A DNA stretch of 53,709 bases. It comes from Pandoraea sp. ASV26. GTDB taxonomy: Bacteria; Pseudomonadota; Gammaproteobacteria; Burkholderiales; Burkholderiaceae. The notes under the pieces were generated by a model. The model had not been told where the DNA came from, searched no databases, and was given only the letters and a program-made list of their open reading frames with translations. Below, piece by piece: positions 1-8,905 of the stretch. A program made the translations under genes and the position numbers. Location of the stretch: contig NZ_JAELTP010000032.1 in the NCBI RefSeq assembly GCF_016428915.1, positions 1 through 53,709 on the forward strand, read 5' to 3'. Positions within the stretch are counted from its first letter, which is position 1, and the number at the start of each line of letters is the position of its first letter.

Positions 1-2
1 CC

Positions 3-428
3 CCATGGGTGGACGGCGCTGGCCGGGTGGTCGGCACGATTTTCCATGGCGAAGACTTGTCTCAATTCCCGGACTGCCAGTTGCTCAGGACACTGCTTTC
101 CGGCCTTCAGGGAGGAGGACGGCATGGCACACCGGACCAACAGGCCAGCTACGTTATCGATGCTGGCGCAGCGACCCATCCGGCACTGAGTCAGCGCATG
201 CGTGAGGTTCTGTTTTTCACCGTGCGCGGCTGGAGCGCCAAGAAGATCGCCCGCGTACTCGGACTCTCCCCCAGAACCGTCGAGGCACATGTGGTCGCTT
301 TGAGACAAGCGTTTCAGGCAAGCAATCGCTCGCAGCTCATCGAGGCGGCCATGATGGCCGGATACTTCACCAGAATCCCTGCCTCGATATTCAATCGTCA
401 ACTCTCATTCGTGCTGAGTTCGAATTAA
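3..428 (+). CDS. LuxR-type DNA-binding regulator, 5' truncated by window edge
   Basis: This is the C-terminal part of a transcriptional regulator. The reading frame is open to the left edge, so the real start probably lies outside the window; GTG at 9 is only the first in-window candidate. The first residues (D-G-A-G-R-V-V-G-T-I-F) look like the end of a PAS domain. After a linker comes a LuxR/GerE helix-turn-helix, with the segment VRGWSAKKIARVLGLSPRTV followed by E-A-H. A PAS plus LuxR arrangement usually senses a small ligand or redox state and binds DNA as a dimer. It converges on the liv operon, and a hairpin at 479-520 separates them. The family call for the DNA-binding domain is secure; ligand and targets cannot be told. 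Confidence 0.75.
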   Translation, partial: PWVDGAGRVVGTIFHGEDLSQFPDCQLLRTLLSGLQGGGRHGTPDQQASYVIDAGAATHPALSQRMREVLFFTVRGWSAKKIARVLGLSPRTVEAHVVALRQAFQASNRSQLIEAAMMAGYFTRIPASIFNRQLSFVLSSN

Positions 429-478
429 GGTGATCTCGACACACGGCGATGGCAGCCCACACGCCCCGAAATGCAAAA

Positions 479-520
479 CGCGCCGATGGGTCATTCAAGT
501 CCCATCGGCGCGCCTTTTTA
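479..520 (+). terminator. Rho-independent terminator between luxR-type gene and livF
   Basis: A stem of CGCCGATGGG (481-490) pairs with CCCATCGGCG (501-510) across a 10-base loop and is followed by CTTTTTA on the plus strand. On the minus strand the stem is followed by CGTTTT, so it can also end the livF transcript. It lies between two convergent genes, as expected for a bidirectional terminator. Confidence 0.75.
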
Positions 521-566
521 TTGATGAAGCCCCCCAACGAGGCAAGGTCCATCAACGCGAGCAACA

Positions 567-1280
567 TCACCCGCCCAGATACGCTTCCAGCACTCGCGGG
601 TTGCCCAACAAGTTCCGGCCCGTGTCTTCCAGCACAACCTTACCGGTCTCGAGCACGTAGCCGTGTTGTGCAATCTTCAGCGCCTGACGCACGTTCTGCT
701 CGACCAGGAAGATCGTCAAGCCGTCCGCGTTGATCTCTTTCAACGTGTTGAAGATGCCCTGCACGATGATCGGCGCAAGCCCCATCGACGGCTCGTCAAG
801 CAACAACAACTTCGGACGTGCCATCAACGCACGGCCGATCGCCAACATCTGCTGCTCGCCGCCGGAAAGATTGCCCGCCATCTGCTCGATGCGCTCCGCC
901 AATCGCGGGAAACGCTCCAGCACCTTCTCCAGGTCAGGCTTCACGTTCTGCTTGTCTCGACGCGTATAGGCGCCGAGCTCAAGGTTCTCGCGTACCGTCA
1001 TCGTCGTGAGCGTGGCGCGGCCTTCGGCGACCTGTACCAAGCCGCGTTGCACGATCTTGTTCGGCGGCAAACCACCGATCTCCTCGCCCTGGAAAATGAT
1101 CGAGCCGGCCTGCTTCTTGATGAGACCGGACAGTGCCAGCAGCGTCGTCGACTTGCCCGCGCCATTGGCCCCCACGAGTGACGTGATCTCGTGCTCGCGC
1201 AACGAGAAATCGACGCCCTTCACAGCCTCGATATGCCCATAGGCCACCTTCAGGCCCTTCACTTCGAGCAACGCGCTCAT
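567..1280 (-). CDS. livF: Branched-chain amino acid ABC transporter ATPase LivF
   Basis: This is the smaller of the two ATPases that power branched-chain amino acid import, and it acts on the cytoplasmic face of the membrane. The 237-residue length is typical of LivF. Walker A GANGAGKST is at residues 37-45, the signature LSGGEQQ near 138-144 and Walker B LLLLDEP near 158-164, all intact. Its ATG overlaps the end of livG by four bases, so the two are probably translationally coupled. It is the last gene of a five-gene operon. Substrate specificity follows from the operon content and could extend to other amino acids or amides. Confidence 0.93.
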   Translation of the reverse strand: MSALLEVKGLKVAYGHIEAVKGVDFSLREHEITSLVGANGAGKSTTLLALSGLIKKQAGSIIFQGEEIGGLPPNKIVQRGLVQVAEGRATLTTMTVRENLELGAYTRRDKQNVKPDLEKVLERFPRLAERIEQMAGNLSGGEQQMLAIGRALMARPKLLLLDEPSMGLAPIIVQGIFNTLKEINADGLTIFLVEQNVRQALKIAQHGYVLETGKVVLEDTGRNLLGNPRVLEAYLGG

Positions 1281-2077
1281 GCCTTGTCCTCCGCGCCGGC
1301 CGCCAGCGCAGCCGTATCGTCATCGTCATCGCGGCCAAGATAGGCCTCGATGACCTGCGGGTTGTGCTTGATCTCGTCAGGGTTGCCTTCGGCGATGATG
1401 CGGCCGAAGTTCAATACCGCGATGCGTTCGCACAGGCCCATCACGAAGCGCATGTCGTGCTCGATCATGAAAATCGTGTAACCCCGCGCCTTGATGTTCT
1501 CGATCTCGCTCATGAGATCGACCTTCTCGCCCGTGTTCATGCCGGCCACCGGCTCATCGAGCAGCAACAGCTTGGGCTCGGTCGCAAGCGCCCGGGCCAG
1601 TTCCAGCTTGCGCTGATCGCCGTACGACAGGTTGTCGGCAATGTCGTACGCCTTGTGATCGAGCTTCACCCACGAAAGCAATTCATGGGCGCGCTCGCGC
1701 GAACGCTTCTCCATCTCGCGAAACCCCGGCAGCGAAAGCAGCAGGCCAGCCGGGCCGTACGAAAGGTGACGGTGCATGCCGACCACCACGTTCTCGATCA
1801 GCGTCATCTCCTTGAAGATGCGGATGTTCTGGAACGTACGGGCAATGCCGCGCTGCGTGATCTTGTGCGGCTTCTGCCCCAGAAGACTCTCGCCGTCGAA
1901 CGTGATGCTGCCACCCGTGGGCTGCAACAGGCCGGTGATCAGGTTGAAGACTGTCGTCTTACCCGCACCGTTCGGGCCAATCAGGCCAAAGATGGTGCCT
2001 TGCGGCACTTCGATGTTCACGTCCTGCAGAACGTGCAGTCCACCGAATCGCTTGGAAATATTGGAAAGCTTGAGCAT
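1277..2077 (-). CDS. livG: Branched-chain amino acid ABC transporter ATPase LivG
   Basis: This is the second ATPase of the Liv importer, partner of LivF in the nucleotide-binding heterodimer. Walker A GPNGAGKTT is at residues 34-42, the signature is the LivG-type LSYGDQ, and Walker B reads LLLLDEP. The extra length over LivF (266 against 237 residues) is normal for LivG. The C-terminus is unusual in having a run of five aspartates followed by an alanine-rich tail that is probably disordered. It starts 18 bases after the livM stop codon, within the same operon. Confidence 0.93.
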   Translation of the reverse strand: MLKLSNISKRFGGLHVLQDVNIEVPQGTIFGLIGPNGAGKTTVFNLITGLLQPTGGSITFDGESLLGQKPHKITQRGIARTFQNIRIFKEMTLIENVVVGMHRHLSYGPAGLLLSLPGFREMEKRSRERAHELLSWVKLDHKAYDIADNLSYGDQRKLELARALATEPKLLLLDEPVAGMNTGEKVDLMSEIENIKARGYTIFMIEHDMRFVMGLCERIAVLNFGRIIAEGNPDEIKHNPQVIEAYLGRDDDDDTAALAAGAEDKA

Positions 2078-2095
2078 GTCGTGTTCCCCGTCCGC

Positions 2096-2971
2096 TTATG
2101 TGGAAGAGGCCGAACGCGCCTTGTCGGCACGGAACCAACGGCGAAATCGCATCGGATCCCAGATACCCTTGGGCAGGAACAGCACGATCAGCACCAGGAT
2201 CAGGCCGTTGACCACAAGACGGAAGGCGTTGAATGCGCGCAGCAATTCGGGCAACAACGTCAGAATGGTGCTGCCCAATACCGGGCCAACCAAACCGTTG
2301 ATACCGCCAAGAATCGCCATCGTCAGAATCTCGACCCCACGGTCGAAACCGAATTCGTTCGGTCCGATGAAGAACGTGAGATGGGCATTGAGCGCCCCCG
2401 CCAATCCGGCAAGTACCGCCCCCAGCACAAACGCGAGCATCTTGTAGCCCGTCACGTTGATGCCCATGAGGCCCGCGGCCGTCTCGTCTTCCTTGATGGC
2501 CTCGAAAGCACGGCCGACCTTGGAGCGACGCAAACGCCACAGCACGGCAAGGACGATCACGACGGCACCGGCGACATGCCACCACTGCGTGAGCTGCGGA
2601 ATGCCGTTCAGGCCGAGTGCACCACCGGTCAGGTCTTCGGTATTCAGAATCAATACGCGCACGACTTCACCGAAGCCGAGCGTCGCCATCGCCAAATACA
2701 CGCCCGACAGACGCAGCGTCGGCTTGCCGATGATGAACGCCACGAGCGCCGGCGCGGCCATGCCGCCCGCAAGCGATACCGCAAACGGCGTGTCGTAGTT
2801 CATGGTGAGCAACGCCGCGGTGTAAGCACCAATGCCCATGAACGCCGCATTGGCCATGGCCAGCATGCCGCATGAGAGCGTGAGGTAAATCGACAGGGCC
2901 AGCAGCGCGTTGGTGCCAAGTGTCAGCACCAGATTGCTGTAAACCGCCCAGAAATTATTGAACCAGTCCAT
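2096..2971 (-). CDS. livM: Branched-chain amino acid ABC transporter permease LivM
   Basis: This is one of two membrane permeases of the Liv importer. It has 291 residues and is almost entirely hydrophobic, with about eight to ten membrane spans. The segment EAIKEDETAAGLMGINVTGY near the middle is the conserved cytoplasmic coupling loop of this family (EAA-like, contacting the ATPases). It follows livH after 13 bases. The length is at the short end for LivM because it lacks the long N-terminal extension seen in E. coli. Confidence 0.92.
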   Translation of the reverse strand: MDWFNNFWAVYSNLVLTLGTNALLALSIYLTLSCGMLAMANAAFMGIGAYTAALLTMNYDTPFAVSLAGGMAAPALVAFIIGKPTLRLSGVYLAMATLGFGEVVRVLILNTEDLTGGALGLNGIPQLTQWWHVAGAVVIVLAVLWRLRRSKVGRAFEAIKEDETAAGLMGINVTGYKMLAFVLGAVLAGLAGALNAHLTFFIGPNEFGFDRGVEILTMAILGGINGLVGPVLGSTILTLLPELLRAFNAFRLVVNGLILVLIVLFLPKGIWDPMRFRRWFRADKARSASST

Positions 2972-2984
2972 TGCGCCCCCGTGA

Positions 2985-3866
2985 TTACGCTTTGCGTTCG
3001 AGCACTTTGCCGAACAACCCCTGCGGACGCACCAGCAGGATCAGGAACAGCAGGCCGAACGCCACGGCGTCGCGCATGTTCGAACCGATGTACGCGACCG
3101 ACATGACCTCGGCAAAGCCCAGGAACAAGCCGCCGATCATCGCGCCACGGATGTCGCCCATACCGCCCAGAATGATCACCGCGATGCCCTTGTGCAGCAT
3201 CGGTTGCCCCATCAGCGGGAACACCGCGTTGGAGTACAGCCCGATGAGCACCCCCGCCATGCCACCCAGCCCCGCGGCAACGAACGACGTTGCCAGGAAC
3301 AGGCCCTCGACGTTGATCCCGAGCAGGTAGGCCGCTTTCGGCGATTCGGCAATGGCACGCAGCGCGCGGCCCAGTTGCGTCTTCTTGATCGTGGTGATGA
3401 GCACGGCCATGAGCGCAAACGAGATGAAGATGATCGCGAGTTCGAGCACCGTCATGTGCACGCCGGCGACCGTCAGGGTCTCTTGCGACAGGACGTCGTA
3501 CGGGAAACGCAGGTTTTCCGCACCGAAAATGCCCTGCACACCGTTGTTGAGCAAAATGCCCACGCCAATGGTGGCGATCATCGGAATCAGGTGAGGCGCG
3601 CCGCGTTTGCGCAATGGCTTGAGCACCAGCACGTCGATGAGCAGACCGAGCAGACCGGCGACAATCACCGCCGTCAACATGGCCGCCCACAGCGGAAGAT
3701 GAAGACGCACGACGGCTTGCAGCGCCGCATAGGCACCGACCATGAAGACCGCGCCGTGCGAAAGATTGATGACGCCGAGGATGCCGAACACGAGTGTGAA
3801 CCCGAGCGCGAACAAGGCGTACACGCACCCGAGGGAGAGCGCGTTGACGAGTTGCTGTTCCAGCAT
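2985..3866 (-). CDS. livH: Branched-chain amino acid ABC transporter permease LivH
   Basis: This is the other permease of the Liv importer and forms the channel with LivM. It has 293 residues and multiple hydrophobic spans. The loop RALRAIAESPKAAYLLGINV is the family coupling segment. The N-terminus (QLVNALSLGCVYALFALGFTLVFG) is the typical LivH start. It lies 130 bases after livK, with a strong hairpin in that gap. Such spacing is common where the binding protein must be made in excess over the membrane subunits. Confidence 0.93.
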   Translation of the reverse strand: MLEQQLVNALSLGCVYALFALGFTLVFGILGVINLSHGAVFMVGAYAALQAVVRLHLPLWAAMLTAVIVAGLLGLLIDVLVLKPLRKRGAPHLIPMIATIGVGILLNNGVQGIFGAENLRFPYDVLSQETLTVAGVHMTVLELAIIFISFALMAVLITTIKKTQLGRALRAIAESPKAAYLLGINVEGLFLATSFVAAGLGGMAGVLIGLYSNAVFPLMGQPMLHKGIAVIILGGMGDIRGAMIGGLFLGFAEVMSVAYIGSNMRDAVAFGLLFLILLVRPQGLFGKVLERKA

Positions 3867-3935
3867 GGTGTGTATTCCAGCCTGAGGGACGGAGGCGCGC
3901 GCCGCTTGGGGGGACAGTGCGCGCCAGAAACGCCG

Positions 3936-3966
3936 ATGGGCGTAGCGCCTTTCAGCCCTACGCCCA
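3936..3966 (-). promoter_or_regulatory. Intercistronic hairpin between livK and livH
   Basis: A perfect 10-bp stem, ATGGGCGTAG (3936-3945) and CTACGCCCAT (3957-3966), closes an 11-base loop. No U-run follows on the minus strand. It is therefore more likely an mRNA-stabilising or partial attenuating structure protecting the livK message than a full terminator. This role is inferred from position and from known differential expression of binding proteins. Confidence 0.55.
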
Positions 3967-3996
3967 TGCGGACTTCTTCAAGTACTGCCGGGCTGC

Positions 3997-5148
3997 TTAC
4001 TTCTCGATGACGTACTTGGTACCCTTCGTCACACTGACGATCGGTGCCTGTTGCGCATCGTAGCCTGCCGGCTTGCCGTTCTTGCCCATGGCCTGACGGA
4101 ACGCAAACTTGCCCGTAGCGCCTTCGTGCGTGACCTTCGGCAGCGCGTCGCGCAGTGCCTTGCGGTCGGCTTCCAGGTTGCCCGAGATCTTCACGTTCTT
4201 GATCGCACCCGCCGCGATGTACATGGCGTCATACGCCTGCGCTGCGAACTGATCCGGTGACACGTTGTACTTCGCCTTGTAGGCGGCGATGAACTTCGTG
4301 TTGGCCGGCGTGTTGTTCTCGATCGACCACGGGCTACCCACCCACAGGCCATCCGAGCTGCCCTTGGCCAGATCGAACACCTTGACCGAATTCATGCCGT
4401 TGCCGCCAATGAACGGCACGTTGATACCCAGTTGACGGGCCTGCACCATGATCGGCGCACCTTCGGCGATCAGCGCCGAGAGCACGATGGCGTCCGGGTT
4501 GCTCGCCTTGATCTTGGTGAGCTGCGCCTTGAAGTCCACGTCGCCCTTGGCGAACGTCTCGGTCGTCGTGACCGGGATCTTCAGGTCGTCGAGCGCCTTC
4601 TTGAAGTTGTCGTAGCCGCTCTTGGTGAACACGTCGTCGTTGCCGTACAGCACCGCGACCTTCTTGATGCCGGCGTGCTTGGCCGCAATCTTGATGGTCT
4701 CCGGCAGCACGTCGGCTTCGGTCACAGAGTTTCGGAAGATGTAGTCGCCGATCGACGTGATGCCGTCAGCCGTGTTCGACGTGCCGAACGCCACCGTCTT
4801 GCCGGCTTGTGCGATCGGATCGGCAGCCTGTGCCGAGTTCGACAGCGTCGGGCCGAACACCATGAGCACCTTGTCCTGGAAGATCAGCTTCTTGAAGACG
4901 TTGATCGCCTCTTCCTTCTTGCCCTGCTCGTCTTCGACCTGAAGTACGAGCTTGTTGCCATTGATGCCGCCAGCGGCGTTGATTTCGTCAGCCGCCAGCT
5001 GGAAACCATTCTTGATGGCCGCGCCATACTGCGCAGCACCGCCCGACAGTGCTTCGGCCACGCCGATCTTCAGATCGGCGGCATGGGCCGAAGCCACCAT
5101 CCCCGCAGCGACAAGTGCGCCCAGCAACTTGGTCATGGTGCTTTTCAT
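3997..5148 (-). CDS. livK: Periplasmic branched-chain amino acid binding protein LivK-type
   Basis: This is the periplasmic solute receptor of the Liv importer (type I periplasmic binding fold, Leu/Ile/Val family). It has 383 residues with a clear signal peptide: positively charged start, hydrophobic core LLGALVAAGMVA, and likely cleavage after AHA near residue 23. The mature protein begins DLKIGVAEALSG, the usual first strand of the family. A strong ribosome-binding site (GGAGGAAGAGG) precedes the ATG. It is the first gene of the operon. The ligand could be leucine, isoleucine, valine or a related amide; the sequence alone does not tell. Confidence 0.92.
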   Translation of the reverse strand: MKSTMTKLLGALVAAGMVASAHAADLKIGVAEALSGGAAQYGAAIKNGFQLAADEINAAGGINGNKLVLQVEDEQGKKEEAINVFKKLIFQDKVLMVFGPTLSNSAQAADPIAQAGKTVAFGTSNTADGITSIGDYIFRNSVTEADVLPETIKIAAKHAGIKKVAVLYGNDDVFTKSGYDNFKKALDDLKIPVTTTETFAKGDVDFKAQLTKIKASNPDAIVLSALIAEGAPIMVQARQLGINVPFIGGNGMNSVKVFDLAKGSSDGLWVGSPWSIENNTPANTKFIAAYKAKYNVSPDQFAAQAYDAMYIAAGAIKNVKISGNLEADRKALRDALPKVTHEGATGKFAFRQAMGKNGKPAGYDAQQAPIVSVTKGTKYVIEK

Positions 5149-5188
5149 GAGTCCTCTTCCTCCAATACCTAGTCTCTAGTTATGAGAA

Positions 5189-5254
5189 GGCGCGCCTTAT
5201 GAGCGCGCCCATTACCCTAACTACCGCGTCTGTTCTTAAGCCACGGCTTAAGAA
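5189..5254 (-). promoter_or_regulatory. Leader/operator region of the liv operon with two dyads
   Basis: Upstream of livK there is a hairpin GGCGCGC (5189-5195) with GCGCGCC (5203-5209). Further upstream is a perfect palindrome with arms TTCTTAAGCC (5233-5242) and GGCTTAAGAA (5245-5254), separated by two bases. The second is a good operator candidate for a dimeric regulator of the liv operon; the first would lie in the leader RNA. I cannot name the regulator. The rest of 5149-5366 shows no gene. Confidence 0.5.
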
Positions 5255-5366
5255 AACTCCTAAGGATAACGCAAACTTCCTGCATCGGACACGGCAAATG
5301 GGTTTTTGCCCCGTCATGGCGCATAAACGCAACGCGTTTATCGCGCCACAAGGGCTTTTTGCAGCA

Positions 5367-6725
5367 TCAATGACCGGCGATGGTCATTTGTTCAATCAGG
5401 ATAGACCCGACCTCTTTGGTACCGCGTACCAACGTGTCGGCGCCGATGGCGACGATCTGTTTGAACATGTCGTTCAGGTTGCCCGCCAGCGTGATTTCCT
5501 CAACCGGGTACTGAATCTCACCGTTCTCGACCCAGAAGCCCGACGCCCCGCGCGAATAGTCACCCGTCACATAGTTCACGCCCTGCCCCATCAACTCGGT
5601 GACGAGCAGGCCCGTGCCCAGCTTGCGCAACATTGCACGGAAGTCGTCGGTCGGGGCGGTGAGCTTGCTGTACATGCGCAGGTTGTGCGAGCCGCCGGCG
5701 TTACCGGTCGTCTCCATGCCGAGCTTGCGGGCCGAATACGTCGAGAGGAAGTAGCCCTGCACCACACCATCGCTCACGACATCGCGGGCACGCGTTCTCA
5801 CGCCCTCTTCGTCGTACGGCGCGCTGCCCATGGCGCGCGGCACATGCGGATCTTCGTGAATGCCAACGTGATCGGCAAATACCGGCTTGCCCAGCGTGTC
5901 GACGAGGAACGTCGCCTTACGGTACAGCGCACCGCCGCTGACCCCCTGCACGAATGCCCCGAGCAGGCCGGCCGCGAGCGGCGCTTCGAACAGCACCGCA
6001 CACTTGCGCGTGGAGAGCTTGCGGGCATGCAGGCGGGCCAGCGCGCGCTCGGCGGCGTAGCGGCCGACCGCTTCGGGCGACGCCAGATCGCCCGCGGCGC
6101 GCTTGGACGAATACCAGTCGTCGCGCTGCATATGGCTGCCCGACCCGGCGATCGGCGACACCGACAGGTAGTGACGCGAATACGGATAGCCCGAGAGAAA
6201 GCCACGGGTCGTACCCAACATGAACTGCGAGTGCTGGGCGGACACGCCCGCCCCCTCGGAATTGCGGATGAGCGGGCTTACGTCGAGCGCCGCCTTTTCG
6301 GCACGGCGTGCCAGCTCCACCGCTTCGTCCGCGGTAATGCGCCACGGGTGGAACAGCGACAGATCCTGCGGATGCATCTCGAGCAGTTCGGACTCGGCAA
6401 GCCCCGCACAGTCGTCCTCCGCCGTGAAACGCGCGATGTTGAAGGCCGCATCGACGGTATCGTGCAGTGCCTTGCGCGAGAAGTCAGATGTGCTGGCATT
6501 GCCACGGCGCTGACCGATGAAGACGGTTACGCCCACCAGCTTGTCGCGATTGCGCTCGATGGTCTCGACCTTGCCGCGCCGCACCGAGACCGACAGGCCG
6601 TCGCCCTCGGAGATTTCGGCCGCCGCATCGGTGGCGCCGAGCGAACGGGCGTACTGTAGTACGTCGCTGACGATTTCCTTGAGTTGATCCTGGGTATGCG
6701 TGAAATGCTGGGTCGCTTGGGACAT
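5367..6725 (-). CDS. pmbA: Metalloprotease PmbA/TldE
   Basis: PmbA (TldE) forms a heterodimer with TldD that degrades unfolded peptides and matures modified peptides such as microcin B17; it also affects CcdA stability. The 452-residue product has the family hallmarks, including GLSVSVRRGKVETIERNRDK near the start and the C-terminal segment NYVTGDYSRGASGFWVENGE. The family's PmbA subunit lacks the HExxxH metal site of TldD, and none is seen here. It is transcribed divergently from darP, an arrangement I recall as conserved in Burkholderiales. tldD is not in the window. Confidence 0.93.
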   Translation of the reverse strand: MSQATQHFTHTQDQLKEIVSDVLQYARSLGATDAAAEISEGDGLSVSVRRGKVETIERNRDKLVGVTVFIGQRRGNASTSDFSRKALHDTVDAAFNIARFTAEDDCAGLAESELLEMHPQDLSLFHPWRITADEAVELARRAEKAALDVSPLIRNSEGAGVSAQHSQFMLGTTRGFLSGYPYSRHYLSVSPIAGSGSHMQRDDWYSSKRAAGDLASPEAVGRYAAERALARLHARKLSTRKCAVLFEAPLAAGLLGAFVQGVSGGALYRKATFLVDTLGKPVFADHVGIHEDPHVPRAMGSAPYDEEGVRTRARDVVSDGVVQGYFLSTYSARKLGMETTGNAGGSHNLRMYSKLTAPTDDFRAMLRKLGTGLLVTELMGQGVNYVTGDYSRGASGFWVENGEIQYPVEEITLAGNLNDMFKQIVAIGADTLVRGTKEVGSILIEQMTIAGH

Positions 6726-6840
6726 CGGCGCGATTCGGTCAGTGGCTAAATAGGAACCGCCATCTTAGCGCGACTTCTCCACCATCGTGTGTGGACCCAG
6801 CAACTATTTGGACGGCGCGCGCCGCGTTACAATAGCGCCC

Positions 6841-7449
6841 ATGACGCACATTCAACGCTTTAACAATATCGCCCACGCCGAGCTTTCCGATGAAGGCCCG
6901 AGCAAATCCCAGCGCAAGCGCGAGTCGCATGCCTTGCAGGATCTGGGCGAAGAACTGGTCAATCTTGGCAAGGACGCGCTCGCCCGCGTGCCCATGCCCG
7001 AGAACCTGGAACGGGCCGTCCGGGACTGCCGCAAGATCACCGCGCATGAAGGCCGCCGCCGCCAGATGCAGTACGTGGGCAAGCAAATGCGCACCCTGCA
7101 CGAGTCGGAAGTCGAAGCCATTCGCCGTGCCCTGGACGTCATCAATGGCGTCTCGAAGGCAGAAACGGCCAAGCTGCATGCCCTCGAGCGCTGGCGCGAA
7201 CGCCTGTTGGCCAAGGACGAAGCCCTCACGGAACTGCTCACCCAGCACCCGGAAGCCGACGCCCAGCACCTGCGCACGCTCGTGCGCAACGCCCGCCGCG
7301 AACAGGCCGCGCAAAAGCCGCCCAAGGCCTTCCGCGAACTGTTTCAGGCACTCAAGGATCTGCTGGGCACGGGATCGGCCGGCACTTCCGCATCTTCGGA
7401 AGATGCCGATAGCGATCTGACGGAATTCCCAACGCGTGAGGAAGATTGA
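6841..7449 (+). CDS. darP: Ribosome-associated protein DarP/YjgA (DUF615)
   Basis: DarP (YjgA) is a late 50S assembly factor that binds immature large ribosomal subunits. The 202-residue product is rich in charged helical segments and contains the family region [18 protein letters not shown] at 6841 fits the family N-terminus ([20 protein letters not shown] follows shortly). The reading frame extends upstream to 6787, but a -10-like TACAAT at 6828-6833 argues for the later start and implies a transcript with almost no leader. The stop codon overlaps the mog start (TGATG). Confidence 0.92.
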   Translation: MTHIQRFNNIAHAELSDEGPSKSQRKRESHALQDLGEELVNLGKDALARVPMPENLERAVRDCRKITAHEGRRRQMQYVGKQMRTLHESEVEAIRRALDVINGVSKAETAKLHALERWRERLLAKDEALTELLTQHPEADAQHLRTLVRNARREQAAQKPPKAFRELFQALKDLLGTGSAGTSASSEDADSDLTEFPTREED

Positions 7450-8069
7450 TGGTCGCCCGCTCACATCCGGACGAACTCCGCGTAGGCCTCGTCTCGATCA
7501 GCGATCGCGCGAGCCAGGGCACCTATGAGGATCAGGGCATCCCGGCGCTCCAGACATGGCTCGGCAGCGCGCTTACCTCGCCGTGGGTGGCCGAAACCCG
7601 TCTGATTCCCGATGACGCCGACGGCATCACCGCCACGTTGATCGACCTGGTCGACACCGCGCAGTGCGATCTGGTGCTCACCACCGGCGGCACGGGGCCG
7701 GCACGGCGCGATGTCACGCCGGAAGCCACGCTGCGCGCGGGCACCAAGGAAATGCCGGGGTTCGGGGAGCAGATGCGCCAGATCAGCCTGCGCTTTGTGC
7801 CGACGGCGATCCTGTCGCGTCAGGTGGCCGTGATCCGCGAAACGCCGGACCACGCCGCCCTCATCATCAACCTGCCCGGACAGCCCAAGTCGATCAAGGA
7901 AACGCTCGAAGGGCTGCGCGATGCAGACGGCAAATCGGTCGTGCCCGGCATTTTTGCCGCCGTGCCCTATTGCATCGACCTGATCGGCGGGCCATACATC
8001 GAGACGGATGACGGCATCTGCAAAGCGTTTCGTCCCAAGAGCGCGATTCGCTCACCGAAATCGGCGTGA
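7449..8069 (+). CDS. mog: Molybdopterin adenylyltransferase Mog
   Basis: Mog activates molybdopterin by adenylation (MPT-AMP) before molybdate insertion in the cytoplasmic molybdenum cofactor pathway. The 206-residue product carries the MoCF-biosynthesis motif TTGGTGPARRDVTPEAT, which binds the nucleotide and pterin, and the NLPGQPKSIKETLEGL segment typical of MogA. ATG at 7449 overlaps the TGA of darP, suggesting coupling. The C-terminal tail (RPKSAIRSPKSA) is short, basic and probably disordered. It ends at a bidirectional terminator. Confidence 0.93.
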   Translation: MVARSHPDELRVGLVSISDRASQGTYEDQGIPALQTWLGSALTSPWVAETRLIPDDADGITATLIDLVDTAQCDLVLTTGGTGPARRDVTPEATLRAGTKEMPGFGEQMRQISLRFVPTAILSRQVAVIRETPDHAALIINLPGQPKSIKETLEGLRDADGKSVVPGIFAAVPYCIDLIGGPYIETDDGICKAFRPKSAIRSPKSA

Positions 8070-8118
8070 TCGCCTGCCCCCCAGACTTCCCGGGTCATCT
8101 GCTTGGGTGATGCCAAGC

Positions 8119-8149
8119 AAAAACGCCAGCGATTTCGCTGGCGTTCTTT
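8119..8149 (+). terminator. Bidirectional terminator between mog and orn
   Basis: An 11-bp stem, AACGCCAGCGA (8122-8132) with TCGCTGGCGTT (8135-8145), has a two-base apparent loop. It is followed by CTTT on the plus strand and by a T-run (TTTTTGC) on the minus strand. It serves the convergent genes mog and orn. Confidence 0.8.
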
Positions 8150-8164
8150 ATCATGTGGCGGACA

Positions 8165-8803
8165 TCAGGCCGGGGCGGATGTCGGCGCTTCCGGTGCACC
8201 GGGCACGGCCGTCTTCAGGAAATGCTCGCGGTAGTACACCAGTTCGTCGATCGACTCGTGGATATCGGCCAGCGCCGTGTGGGCGGCCCGCTTGTGAAAA
8301 CCCTTGTAGACAGTGGGCTCCCAGCGGCGGCACAACTCCTTGAGCGTGCTGACGTCCAGATTCCGGTAGTGGAAGAATGCCTCGAGCTTGGGCATGTAAC
8401 GCGCCATGAAACGGCGATCCTGACAGATCGAGTTGCCGCACATCGGCGACTTGTTCGGCGGTACATACTGGGACAGGAACTCGATCAACTGTGCTTCGGC
8501 CGACGCTTCGTCGATAACCGACGTCTTCACGCGGTCGATCAGCCCCGAGCGGCCATGCGTCGACTTGTTCCAGTCGTCCATGCCGTCCAGGACAGCGTCG
8601 GACTGATGGATCGCGAAGACCGGCCCCTCGATGCGACGCGTGAGCGCAGAATCCGTAACGACGACCGCCACCTCGATGATCCGGTCGCTGTCGGGCTGCA
8701 AACCGGTCATTTCCATGTCGAGCCAGACCAAATTGAACTCGGCGCGCGCGAGCGGCGTCTCGGCTGCGACAGACGTGGGATTTTGGGATGGAATGACAGA
8801 CAT
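8165..8803 (-). CDS. orn: Oligoribonuclease Orn
   Basis: Orn is the 3'-5' exonuclease that finishes RNA decay by cutting two-residue RNAs, including pGpG from cyclic di-GMP turnover. The 212-residue product shows the DEDDh exonuclease motifs: [11 protein letters not shown] (first Asp and Glu), the middle Asp in [12 protein letters not shown], and HTALADI with the catalytic Asp. ATG at 8803 is chosen because the family fold begins about 20 residues later. An N-terminal extension of about 20 residues and a Pro/Ala-rich tail ([12 protein letters not shown]) make it longer than E. coli Orn (181). It is divergent from the M48 peptidase gene. Confidence 0.94.
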   Translation of the reverse strand: MSVIPSQNPTSVAAETPLARAEFNLVWLDMEMTGLQPDSDRIIEVAVVVTDSALTRRIEGPVFAIHQSDAVLDGMDDWNKSTHGRSGLIDRVKTSVIDEASAEAQLIEFLSQYVPPNKSPMCGNSICQDRRFMARYMPKLEAFFHYRNLDVSTLKELCRRWEPTVYKGFHKRAAHTALADIHESIDELVYYREHFLKTAVPGAPEAPTSAPA

Positions 8804-8869
8804 GATCGGAAGACTCTGGAAAACACACCGGTAGGCGACCGGCACGGCGCCTGCCCGGTCGAAAGAACT

Positions 8870-8875
8870 TATAAT
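8870..8875 (+). promoter_or_regulatory. Candidate -10 element of the M48 peptidase-rsgA operon
   Basis: TATAAT lies 30 bases before the ATG at 8906, in the space between two divergent genes. No good -35 hexamer is seen at the usual spacing, so this is only a partial promoter call. Confidence 0.4.
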
Positions 8876-8905
8876 TCTCGCATACTTCGGATTCTCCTCA
8901 AGCGC

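Noticed and set aside
1364-2875. 503-codon open frame on the plus strand
   Set aside because: Antisense to livG and livM; no domain and no ribosome site.
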